A DNA stretch of 64,000 bases, taken from Arctopsyche grandis (lineage: Eukaryota; Arthropoda; Insecta; Trichoptera; Hydropsychidae). The notes under the pieces are model-generated. The model did not search any database and was not told the origin of the DNA. It was given only the letters and a program-made list of their open reading frames with translations. The DNA is taken from contig NC_135366.1 in the NCBI RefSeq assembly GCF_051622035.1, positions 9,765,001 to 9,829,000 on the forward strand, in the 5' to 3' direction. The position numbers and the translations under genes were made by a program. Of the stretch, positions 1 through 12,400 are shown in pieces; positions within the stretch are counted from its first letter, which is position 1; every line of letters begins with the position of its first letter.

Positions 1-290
1 AATTTACGCCTTTTCACACTTTGAGCACTTCGACATGTTTTCCCATCAGGGCAAGCACCTCGGCATTGGTACGACGCGCCATTCATGAGATTCTCAGCAT
101 CCTTCTGTATGTCCACATCTCAAATGCCTCTAGTTTCTTACATGTGGCATCCATCAGGGTCCATGCTTCTGTTCCATACAGAAGGATGCTGAAAACGTAG
201 CATCGTAGAAGTCTCAGTCGGAGTGCTATACTGAGATCACGTGTGGTTAGGACTTTTTTCAATTTCAAGAATGTAGCTATATTTCACATT
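1..290 (-). mobile_element. RTE-like LINE fragment (reverse transcriptase C-terminal part), broken
   Basis: Read on the minus strand, this encodes a piece of a non-LTR retrotransposon reverse transcriptase just after the catalytic core. The recognisable run is RCYVFSILLYGTEAWTL, then KLEAFEMWTYRRMLRIS. That arrangement (CYVxSxLLYGxExWTL, then EAFEMWxYRRxLRIS) is typical of RTE-type endonuclease/reverse transcriptases that are abundant in insects. After RIS, a TGA stop stands where relatives have Trp (RISW), and the same frame then continues MARRTNAEVLALMGKHVEVLKV to a further stop. A second in-frame TGA lies upstream near 277-279. Both are nonsense lesions, so this is a dead fragment. It is cut by the window edge, and more of it may lie outside. 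Confidence 0.75.
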
Positions 291-296
291 GCGATC

Positions 297-482
297 GCCC
301 TAAAGACAATTTTTGCCATTAAAATCGCGAATACGGAATATTCGGCACTCGAGTTCTCGTTAGCATGATAGTTATCGTTAGTATGATGGACTTTTCTGCT
401 GCCAGATGTTCCGTTATAGATAGTGACTTTTGGGCGAGCGCTTTGTGACCAATAATCACTGAACCCAAAAAACCACCACTCT
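297..482 (-). repeat. Foldback MITE, family A, copy 1
   Basis: On the minus strand this starts GGTTCAGTGATTATTGG and contains GGAACATCTGGCA, TCCATCA and CTAACGAGAACTCGAGTG. These blocks recur in the same order in the copy at 3200-3387, and part of them at about 27921-28051. No protein is encoded. It abuts the LINE fragment, and the junction is not clean. Confidence 0.6.
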
Positions 483-764
483 ACGACTCCGACTCCAACT
501 CTACAGGCCTGAGAATATGACATTTTGAATTTAGAAAATTTTGTGTGTGGGATCCAACCGGCTCATTCCAATTTCAAGCTGAGGTTCATTCTATGCATAA
601 TGCGACTATTTTTGGAATCTGTATTCGCTTATTATGTAAAAAATATGTAAAAAAAAGAAGAGTGAGAAATGTTGTGTATGGCCGTATATTGCGGTGCTAG
701 GTCACGTGTCAACGAATGTTGTGTTGTGTTGTGGGGTGCGTGCGAGGTGTCGGTGTCGGTAACG

Positions 765-3155
<2,391 letters not shown>

Positions 3156-3199
3156 GTGTGAAAAAATTTATATCAATTCGTTATTATGTATCCATTTAA

Positions 3200-3387
3200 G
3201 GGTTCGGTGATTATTCTGCAAAACGGCACTATAATCTCGATCACGGAACATCTGGCACCCAAAAACTCCATCAATCGAGCGAAATATTGTACTAACGAGA
3301 ACTCGAGTGAGTGATGTTCCGAGATCGAGATTTCAGTGACTTGCGCGAGGTCGCTTTTTGCGGAATAATCCGTTTACCATTCATTTC
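3200..3387. repeat. Foldback MITE, family A, copy 2 (most complete)
   Basis: The ends are inverted repeats: GGTTCGGTGATTATTCTGC on the left and GCGGAATAATCCGTTTACC on the right. Internal blocks GGAACATCTGGCACCC and CTAACGAGAACTCGAGTG match copy 1 at 297-482. It lies 45 bp downstream of the BTB-ZF stop and may therefore be inside its 3' UTR. There is no coding capacity. Flanks ATCCATTTA and ACCATTCAT are only partly alike, so a target duplication is uncertain. Confidence 0.65.
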
Positions 3388-3875
3388 AGTATTACTTATC
3401 ATTCCATAGCAAGATGGCAATTTATCAGAAAATAATACTATTTTTGTATGTAGGTCTAACATTTTGGAATTTGTATTAAAATAATATTTTGATGTACTGT
3501 AAGGGGTCCAAGAAAAAAGAATTTGAATATTGAGAATGAATTTAAAAATATTTTTGAAGATGCTAATTTTAACTGATTGATAATATATTACAAGGTGAGA
3601 AGTCAATTTTATGAAATTAATTTTGGTCAATACCAAAAAATTATTGATACGAAAATGTGCCAATTTTAGATGTGAACTTTGTATTTTTATATCGAAATTT
3701 TCTTGCAAATGTGTCATATTTTTTTATCTCATTATTAAGTAATTGTTGTGATTTTGTGATATTTTAGGTAATAAGTAAACATTTGAGCTTCGATTGAAAC
3801 TATTTTTGTAACAGAAACAGTATTGTCTATTTTCTTAAACAATTTTCTATGGCTGTCAATTAAGTTCGATAAAAT
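3388..3875. other. Intergenic or 3'-flanking AT-rich DNA
   Basis: No gene, repeat end or RNA is visible. It may include the distal 3' UTR of the BTB-ZF gene. Confidence 0.4.
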
Positions 3876-4184
3876 TGTAGCGTGGACATGTAGAGGGGTT
3901 TCCGAGATGGGATTGAAAGACGCAGCAGTTGTGGTAGAGGTAGTTTATTGTTCTTGATCCGTCGGCCTGCCAGCTCTGAATAAAGCATGGATCAAAAACG
4001 CCCATAATATTTATACCCATCGGGTACTCAGAGAGGTCATTGGTCAATGGATCGCGGGACCTTATTGGCTTATTGTATACAGCTTGTTCAGACATCAAGG
4101 CCTTTTTGGCGCGAACGCAAGATGAGGTGATGAGGTGGTACACCAGCGGTTGACGAGCGCCAATCACCTAATTTTTATTCTACA
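3876..4184 (-). mobile_element. Candidate solo LTR (309 bp)
   Basis: The segment begins TGTAGCGTGG and ends TTCTACA, giving the TG...CA ends of an LTR with 5-bp inverted tips (TGTAG/CTACA). On the minus strand it contains TATAAATA followed about 60 nt later by AATAAA, in the order expected for LTR promoter and polyadenylation signal. Flanking 4-mers are AAAT and ATAT (3 of 4 alike), so the target duplication is imperfect. No internal retroelement region adjoins it. A weakly open minus frame across it is not a gene. Confidence 0.5.
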
Positions 4185-5014
4185 ATATCATTGCAAAAAT
4201 CTATAATAATATATACATATTTTCTGATGTGTACGTAATATAAGAAATTGTCATATTTTTATGAGAGAGATTGATTGATTTTCCGACTTATGGAATGCTC
4301 AAATAAAATGAGAATATATTTTAGATATTGGTATGTGAAATAATCTCGTATTTTTATATAATGGTCCTGCACACGGTGAGACATGTATTGGATGCATGTC
4401 GCATATTTTCTTATGCGACATAAATCTTAATTAACATTATATGCGAACATTATTGATAAATGGTACAACTGAGTTGTGTCACCACTTGTATCGGTATATG
4501 TATCGTTACAGATCTCAACATAAGTGGGACCTTTCAGAGAATGTGATGTGTTGAATATGTATTTATAACTTTTAAATAATCTAAAATGTCAACCAAATCT
4601 TACACATTGCAATATATATTAAACTATTGCATATGTAATTCAAACTTATTTTGTTTCATACTTGGAAAAAATAATACGAACCTTTCATACTTTGTATAAT
4701 TAGAATTTCTTTTATTTCCTTTTAAAAGCTTAATAATATCATTCTTATGTATGTATCTACATTTTTCCCTTTGAATTTGTAATGTTAATACTATGAATTT
4801 TATTATTTAAAATCTGGAAAAAGCTTGATTTTACATTTCAAGTATATCAATAATAATTAGTCGTTTGTTTGTGATACTATGTGTATGTTTTGTAATGTTT
4901 TTTTGTGGAGTGATTGAATTTTTTTTACAAATAAATAAGATTTGAAAATAAGTTAGCAATATACATAGTATTTTATATATTTATGTATGTACATTTGACT
5001 TATTGCTAGTAATA
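4185..5014. other. AT-rich intergenic DNA
   Basis: Low-complexity AT-rich sequence without open frames of interest. No terminal repeats were recognised. Confidence 0.5.
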
Positions 5015-5960
5015 CAGGTATTCCTCGACTTATGATGGAGATACGTTCCTGAACCTCGGTCTTAAGTCGAATCCATGCAAAAAATACTTTAAAATTATAT
5101 TTATTTTATTTTTTATTAACACAATAATCCAAATAAATCGATATTTTAATTTAAAAAAATTTAACATCCTCTTCATCCGTACTTATTACATAAAATACAA
5201 TCAGTCATCTTTAATTTCAGGTAAAGTAGTGCTAATTTTTTTTTAAATATGTAACTAATTTTGAATGAACCGTATCCTGTTTATTTTCTCTATATTTTTT
5301 TTGGTACCATGCAAGATTTTCTTGAATCCGGCGGTTCACATTTAAAAATCTTTCATCGTCTGGGTCCATTTCTTCAAATTTTTGTATTCCTTGATTAATC
5401 AATTGAAAGCAGCAGCCATTTCTTTCAACACGAATTTTTGCGATGGTTCCGCAGATACATTTGATTAATTTTCGTCAATTTGCTTTTCCGCAAACATTTG
5501 AGTTTCAAGATCTTTCACATTATGATAATTGGCCCTACTTTTGAATCTTTGAATGTGAAACATCCATTACTAGTCAGAGAAATTTTATAATAAAATTTCT
5601 CTGTTGCTATCATTAAAAGTTTGGTCGCAATTCTCGGATTGCTTTGATTTTAAATCTTCAAATATGCTCGACGTTTTTGTTTTTATGTTTATGGGGCGCA
5701 TCGGTATTCGTTTCTCAATCGAAACGTTTAGTTACTTTGGATTAGATACTTTTAGAATTCGTTATTTTTAGGTAAAAATGTCATTGGTAACACTTGACAA
5801 ATGACATTTCCACATATCATTGGTAGCCCTGTCTTTCACCTGACTAAGTGTAGACGTTTGAAATGGAGTTTCGATTGTGTTTATGTTCAGAGGCTTTCTT
5901 ATGTATTTGGGACCTTTAGATACGTTGCATGAACGTATCTGGAATTGTCAACTGCAGGTT
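5015..5960 (-). mobile_element. pogo/Tigger-like DNA transposon, internally deleted
   Basis: The left end after a TA reads CAGGTATTCCTCGACTTATG and continues with CGTTCCTGAA and CTTAAGTCGAAT, the layout of Tigger-type termini. The right end near 5929-5960 holds a degraded mirror of it (GAACGTATCT, then CAACTGCAGGT). Minus-strand translation in broken frames gives SIFEDLKSKQSENCDQTFN, then RFKSRANYHNVKDLETQMFA, then INQGIQKFEEMDPDDERFLN and RRIQENLAWYQKKYRE. These match the N-terminal CENP-B-type segment and the C-terminal tail of Tigger transposases, joined directly. The whole DDE catalytic core is missing, so the copy is non-autonomous. A 29-nt near-perfect palindrome at about 5574-5602 interrupts it. 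Confidence 0.7.
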
Positions 5961-6071
5961 AGAGATTCTTTTTTTACATTTCATGTTATATGCATGTATG
6001 TATGTACATATGTGAATAGATTAATATAAATCCTATATTTGGTACTTTTTTTGTATATATGGGATTTATTA

Positions 6072-6729
6072 TGTAGGAATCTCGTCGTCGTCATCGTCAT
6101 CGAAACCTTCGAGAATATTCCGCAACAACAAAATACATCGAGCGGAACAGCATCAAGCATTCCAGAAAATACTACGCCTCGACGAAAGCAAATTCCTCTC
6201 GTACGCATCAATAACCACTTCCATCAAGCGTTCCAGAAAATTCTACGCCTCGACAACAGTGCATTCCTTTCTTACGCATCAACAAACCACCACCATCGGT
6301 CAGGCGATTCCAGAAACACTATAAAAGGAGGTACAACCCAAACAACGCCAGTCGACCCACAGCAGCAAGCGTCGACACACAACAGCAGACCAGTCAACAT
6401 ACAGCTCCTGACCAGCCACCACTACACTACGCGGACTTGGAAGATCAACCAGCCGGACGAGCCAGCAACACACTGCCGTATCCAGAGACCTTCCGAACAT
6501 AGCCGAACAACGAGCCAGCAACACACTGCCGCATCCAGAGACCTTCTGAACATAGCTGAATGCCGAGCCAGCGACACTCTACCATATCCAGAGACCGCTG
6601 AACGACATACTTTTGCCCACAAATACCATACCTTTGTACAACCATAGGCAAACAATAAAACTTTATAAAACTAGCACAACAGTGTTTCGTTAGGCCGGGA
6701 TACGGTCAACACATTGTACCCCGCCTACA
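6072..6729 (+). mobile_element. Solo LTR, Gypsy-like size of target duplication (658 bp)
   Basis: The LTR begins TGTAGG and ends CCTACA, so the tips are 6-bp inverted repeats. It is flanked on both sides by ATTA (6068-6071 and 6730-6733), a 4-bp target-site duplication of the size typical for Ty3/Gypsy elements. TATAAAAGG stands near 6321 and AATAAA near 6654, in the correct order for + transcription. Positions 6432-6600 hold about 2.5 imperfect tandem copies of a unit with GAGCCAGCAACACACTGCC and ATCCAGAGACC. No internal region adjoins, so this is a product of LTR-LTR recombination. The long open frame across it (6039-6647) is incidental. Confidence 0.75.
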
Positions 6730-6900
6730 ATTATATAGATATAAAATTATTATACATCATGTACCACTCTATTTCATCTATGGAGAATTTAAAATATTGA
6801 AAAAATGTTAAACTTTTAACTTTTAAAAATATTATTAAATACTATCAAACATGATGGTTATATGTTAACATTTTGAACTATTATTATTTTGTATATTATT
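6730..6900. other. AT-rich spacer
   Basis: Nothing recognisable lies between the solo LTR and the zinc-finger pseudogene. Confidence 0.4.
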
Positions 6901-6920
6901 GAGTTATTGATGTTTTGTAG

Positions 6921-8017
6921 ATGGAAAAAAATACCCTTTTCGAAGACTTCGATTGACACAAAATGCCAACACTAAAGTGGAGCAATGTATTACTGAAGAC
7001 GTAAAGCTTTGAAAACTGTAGTAATCCTGAGTCTCCTTTTAATTCAGTTCATGATGAATATGTTGATAATAACTTCATTGATGCCTATATGAAAAGTGAT
7101 TTAGATAGTTTTGAAAGCAAACCTAATTTGTCAGAATTGATAATAGACTCAAAATTAATGATATACTTCCTTTAAAATAGGTAATTTTATAGTGTTTTCC
7201 ATGTTTTAACCTGCTTAGAAATGATGTAAAATGTGTATATTGTATTATATTAACATTTTTATTTATTTTAAGGAAAATATTATAATCCCTTATATTACGG
7301 AAGAGCATCACAATTTGGAAAATAAAATTTATCAGTGTGATATTTCTTCTAAATTAGTTGCAAATAGTAATGAAAGGCATTTAAATCATTCATTTGAATG
7401 CGACTATTGTGGAAAAGTATACAGTCACAAAACATATTTCACGATTCATGTAGCATCACATGTACAAATCAAAATGCCATATAAATGTGAAATTTGTTCG
7501 AAATCTTTTCTATATAAAAGCAAACTGAATAGACATTTGCCGAATCACAATAAAAACAAACCTTTCAAGTGCGATATTTGTTCGAGGGAATTTAAAACGA
7601 AAAGTAACATGCAGGTGCATGAAAAAACCCACATTGTACATAAGTAGGGAACGACCTTTTGAATGTACAATTTGTCATAGTAATTTTACTCACATCTACC
7701 TTAACAAAATATATGAAAATACACACTGGTGAAAAACCATATAAATGTGACATTTGCTAAAAAGCTTTCATTCGCCGATACGTGTCTCTTCAATTTACAC
7801 ATGAAGAATCATCCTGGTGAAAAGTCGTTTGCATGTCAAGATGTGCTCAAAAATATTAACTTCTGCTGATAAGCTGACTGTACATATGAAGAGTCATTCA
7901 AAAAAGGAATTTTACAAATGCAATATCTGCCCAAATACTTTTAGGTTCACTAGTAATCAACTCAACAAAATATTTTTATACGATCCAATATCCAAAACTT
8001 GGAACTTCCATAAATGA
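6921..8017 (+). pseudogene. C2H2 zinc-finger gene, decayed by several frameshifts
   Basis: A clean stretch at 7273-7647 encodes C2H2 fingers with linkers: FECDYCGKVYSHKTYFTIHV, YKCEICSKSFLYKSKLNRHL and FKCDICSREFKTKSNMQVHE. It is preceded by an AG acceptor (TTTTAAG near 7272). After the stop at 7647 the homology continues in shifting frames: [14 protein letters not shown], then HMKNHPGEKSFACQ, then MCSKILTSADKLTVHMKS and YKCNICPNTFRF. At least three frame changes and several stops are needed. An upstream acidic segment at about 7010-7160 (NPESPFNSVHDEYVDNNFID) also needs a frameshift near 7009. The intron-like gap 7160-7272 suggests decay of a spliced gene rather than a retrocopy. A shorter expressed four-finger protein cannot be fully excluded. 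Confidence 0.65.
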
Positions 8018-8220
8018 AACGTCATTTACTACAAAACTACGAAGGTTCTGAGAAAAGCAAGAGGAGAAGATGTAAAGAATGCTACCGATCATTAAGTACG
8101 GAAAAAGGCTACATCCATGCTGGAAAATATGCTCCAGAACTAGAACTTATTGTCCGAGCTGTGAAAGCCAACCCACCCTTATGCTTTTCCTGTTTTGAAG
8201 TAATACATAAACCAAAATGA
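8014..8220 (+). pseudogene. piggyBac-like transposase C-terminal cysteine-rich remnant
   Basis: This 68-aa frame carries KSKRRRCKECYRSLSTEKG and then NPPLCFSCFEVIHKPK before its stop. The pattern RRCxxC...PLCxxCFxxxH is that of the zinc-ribbon-like C-terminus of piggyBac-type transposases. The middle Cys pair of that ribbon is missing. No catalytic domain lies upstream, only the decayed zinc-finger gene, so it is at most a fragment. The assignment rests on a short motif. Confidence 0.4.
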
Positions 8221-8546
8221 TTTTTCCGTTTATTTAATAACTTTTTATATTATTACATATACATATGTAAATAATGTCTCAATTAGATTTAACAAGTTAC
8301 CTTATGAATATTTATCTATAATATATAGATTGAACTGGATTTCACCTTCAAATATAAATATTTATTTAAATTACAAATAAATGAGTTAGTAGTTTTTATA
8401 TATTTTATTGCTTATAATGTTAATTATATAACTGAATGTATAAGAAAGTTATTAATGATTTAAATTTTGTAAAATAATTTTACTATTTATATATCTCTCA
8501 AACCATTTTATATGTTAAAACGTGAATTATTAAACAAACATATGTA
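8221..8546 (-). other. ninaC 3' flank with polyadenylation signals
   Basis: AT-rich DNA downstream of the ninaC stop. On the minus strand AATAAA occurs at 8404-8409 and 8361-8366, about 140 and 180 nt past the stop, so either could end the transcript. Confidence 0.45.
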
Positions 8547-9480
8547 TTACAAATCTACTACATAGCCTTCGACGGTGATGCCGGGAGCTAATTGGACTGT
8601 TTCTCCGACATTTCCATTTGTCACGCAAGTTTTGAAACTTTGCGAAGAATCTGTTCTTTTTACTGCCATTTTGAAGAGTTCAATCGAATCCATCCTCTTG
8701 AAACCTTGGCAAGATTTCGGTCGGGAAGGCGGCCTCTCTTGTACTGGCTCTGGTGTAGGCTGTCGGTCAAAAGTATCAATATTTTTATCAAAAACGGGTG
8801 AAACCGAAGTTTGCATAGGTATTGAGATTGGTGATTCGCCGACCCGTTTCATGGAGGCTCTATTTCTAGGAGTTTTACGCAGCATTGCTTGGAAGTTGAA
8901 AGGTGGATCATCACCAGTTATAAAATCATTACTTTTGGCACTAACCAACTTTTGTAGCTCTTCAATAGGATTATTGATATCGCAAGGCATACTACCACCG
9001 TATAAATTTTTATTTTTATCACATTTAATAGGTGCAAGCTTTGGGAATTGCCAATCGTCGTCGCCTTTTGGTGATTCCGCTCGCGGTGTTAACGGAGTGA
9101 ATTGCTTACTTTTGTTCGATGGAGTCGACGGTGCATGCTTTTTCTTATAAACCATCGGTCTATTTGCAGTTTCTGCGTCGTCCCATGCTTGTGGTTGTAT
9201 GTTGCCATAACTTTGTCTATTGTAAGGATCCGGGGAGTAATTCAATTGGGAACAGGGACCGGCATCCGAAGGGATTTTTTTTACCGGTTGGGATGGATCC
9301 CTACAGTAAGGCAGATTGATCAACTCTTGCGTTATTTTCTCGCATTGTTGTGGAATTTCCTGTTCGACATATGCATTTTGCAGTGAGTTTCTTATATGTT
9401 GACTGGCAGCGTGCGATCGACGCTTCAGTGGCTCGTCCCAAGTATCTGGATCCGAGTCATATCCGACTGCTAAAGTGTCA
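8547..9480 (-). CDS. ninaC: ninaC terminal exon: tail with PDZ-ligand-like C-terminus
   Basis: This 934-nt exon joins exon 14 in phase 2 (AG|T, Ser) after acceptor TATTTTCAG. It encodes about 310 residues of low-complexity, Ser/Pro/Gln-rich tail with many SP and TP sites (STPSNK, FTPLTPRAESPKG, ESPISIPM). The protein ends GITVEGYVVDL. The long fly NINAC isoform binds the PDZ scaffold INAD through its extreme C-terminus, and a hydrophobic final residue with V-D-L fits a PDZ ligand. So this is the long (p174-type) form. No separate short-isoform terminal exon was recognised. Confidence 0.88.
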
Positions 9481-12400
9481 CTGAAAATATAGTACATTAG
9501 TTTAGTTTTATCCTCATGGATCAAATAATTGTTTTAAATATATATATATAAGTATGCATAGGTATAATATAAATATATATTTTAATACTAATTATGTACT
9601 TTAGGCTTTCTAACAAGTGCATAGTAAACAAAATTATCTTGATAGTACAAATTATTTGAATGAACACTGTCAAGTGCTTTTATTACTGTACTAGTTTGTT
9701 AATTCTTGGCACTGTTTTGATACCAAAATATTAGAATTTCTTATATTATATATACATATAACAACGAATTCGGCATGACCAGTATTGTTTGATATATCCG
9801 GGCATTTCCCGGCTTTTCCTAGCGCTATTCTAGCGATTAAAAGTTGAAAAAAAAACCTCCAAAGAGTTCCGAACGCTTGCAAAATATGTCTTAAGTCTAG
9901 GTTGTATAACCGTCAGCGATTTTTAAATTAGTTGAACATGCAAAAAAATATTTGACTCGCATAATTCTAGACTCCCAGAGGTTTAGTGTGACCTTGCATG
10001 CATATGCGCGACACATGTCATGGATCAATCTTAGGCGGTCGATGGATGATTTTCGCACAAAAAATGGTTCAAAACTGTGAATTTATTAGAAAAACTATGC
10101 TATTTTGCTCTCTTTCTTTGAAAACCAATGAAGCTGTCCATTGGTATTTGAAAAGCAACGCCGATCTTTGGTAATGATTAAAGCATGGATATTAGAGCAA
10201 TAAGCTTTTGAGGCATTGTGGCTATTGTTAACTTCGTAGAAAACCGTTTTTTTTTTATTAAACGTATTATATTGTGCCCTAATGATCATCCGATATCTAG
10301 TAATAATGCACGAAAGTTAATGGACGTTAAAGATTTCTCGGTATAATTGACTAAGTGGCAGTCCTGGTGACATCTGTTGCATTTTTGTTTAAAGAATCGC
10401 GAAAATATCAAATCATCGATTGGTTTTTATTTTAGTAATCAAGTGATAGACGGTGCTTGTTAAACCATTTTTAAACATTAAATATTGTACGTTTCTGAAG
10501 AGAAATCGACGAGTCAATTCACGGGCGCAACTCACGGGTGAGTTGGAAAAGAATTCAGAGTCCATATGGGCTGCAGAGCGGTTGCCTCCAAGTATAGTAA
10601 AACGCATGCTATTTTTGTCGTTCATATGGCCTGCAGCCTCCCAGTACATATGCATGCTATTTTTGTCTAAATTTGATCACTGGCATGGTCAACGAGCTGT
10701 GGCGGCTCGCTATACGACATGGTCGATTTCGGTCACCTTCCTGCGAGTTGGGACCAACTCGGCTGTGCTCAGAGTGGCTACCCCACTCCGTCTCTGGCTC
10801 TCATAATGAAAGCACGTGCATCAACATGCCAGTCGTCTCATTTGTTCATCCCCATAGAGCTATTACAGCCCGATTAATCACCCTCACCACTATGAATTCT
10901 CACAAACTACCACTGGATAAGATATCAAGAGATGGTATAACAAATTCGACAGTTCTATGTATGTTGAAAACTATGGAATTTAATAACGGACAAAGATACT
11001 TGCCTAGCGATTAACTATTTTACTTTATCTATGTATGTACTTAGTAACAATAGATGAAGTTTTGTGATCATGCGAAAATTTGAACTCGAGATTTTGACTG
11101 ATTCGAACTCAGAATCGATTACTGGTCACGTTTTCATAATCTAGAAAAAATGTGTGTGTCTGTGTATTTTGGGGATTTTTTTCTTAGTATTCGCCAATTT
11201 TGTTAGATTAAATTCTTGAGACGGTTTTAAAGCTATTGATTGATGTGAGGGTATTTATGATCGGTCTCCGCCACGGGCCCGAATGTGAAACGCCCGAAAA
11301 CGCAAATATCGGAAGGCAAATATCGAAAATCGAAAGATCTTAAGTCGAAAGATCAAAAAAAAGGGTGCATGGTAAACGGTACATACTCACTTAATTTGCG
11401 CGAGCAGGATACAGCAGGAACAAGAGGAACAGGCTTTTACTCCCGTATTAATGTGCGCGCGCAGAATACGGGAGGAAAAGCCTGTTCCTCTTATTCCTGC
11501 TGTATCCTGCTCGCGCAAATGAAGTGAGTATGTACCGTTTATCATTTTTGATCTTTCGACTTAAGATCTTTCGATTTTCGATCTTTGCCTTCCGATATTT
11601 GCGTTTTCGGGCGTTTCGCATTCGGGCCCGTGAGGTAGACCCATTTATGATATATTACAAATCTATTAATATATACCTGCATTGTATGGATGGATCACAC
11701 ATATATGTAGTATCAAAGTAAGGCAATTGATCGATTCTGAAAGGCAATTTCCACACTGATGGCTGTATGGCTCCTAAGAATTCTAAAGGTTTGGATTGAG
11801 GGTCTACGCGGTCCAACAACACTCCCGTACTAGTGTTCATCAGACCCTGCATCGTCGCCTGGTTGTAGATGTGCACCTGCAACGAGAATAACAACCCAAT
11901 TCAAAAACCACAACTCGAGGAGAAGTTGGTTGGGTCGTCTATAGGGCTCCTTACACGATACAGGCTTTCAGTTGTTGCTTTAAATTTGCACACACAATAC
12001 TCTCAACATCAAAACACACGACTTGGAAGTCTCTTTAAGACGTGGAAGGAACCCTTGTGGGATTGGCACAGGTGGGTGATATTTACCTGTTGGGAAAGGT
12101 TAACCAGGTCTTGGTATCGCACGGCGCGGTACTGCAGCAAGACCTGGAATATAGTTTTACTGCGCCATTTGGCTGTGTAACGCCGCAAAAACTCGGCGGT
12201 CTCTTCATCGATCTTACCCGTGGAGCGGTTGACGAGGGGCCCGTAAGCCTTGCGCACCGCGAATCCGCGAAACGCTAAGAATTTGCCAAATTGTGAGTTT
12301 GCGTCATGCTTGGTGTGTGCGTATACGCGACTTTATAATCTAACCAGCTCACCTTTTTGTATCTTGATGGCTGCAGCCTCCTCAGTCATGTCGGTAGGTG

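Noticed and set aside
3856-4167. 103-aa open frame on -
   Set aside because: It coincides with a candidate solo LTR and shows no domain.
6039-6647. 202-aa open frame on +
   Set aside because: It lies almost wholly inside a solo LTR with terminal repeats, target duplication, TATA and AATAAA, and has tandem-repeat composition.
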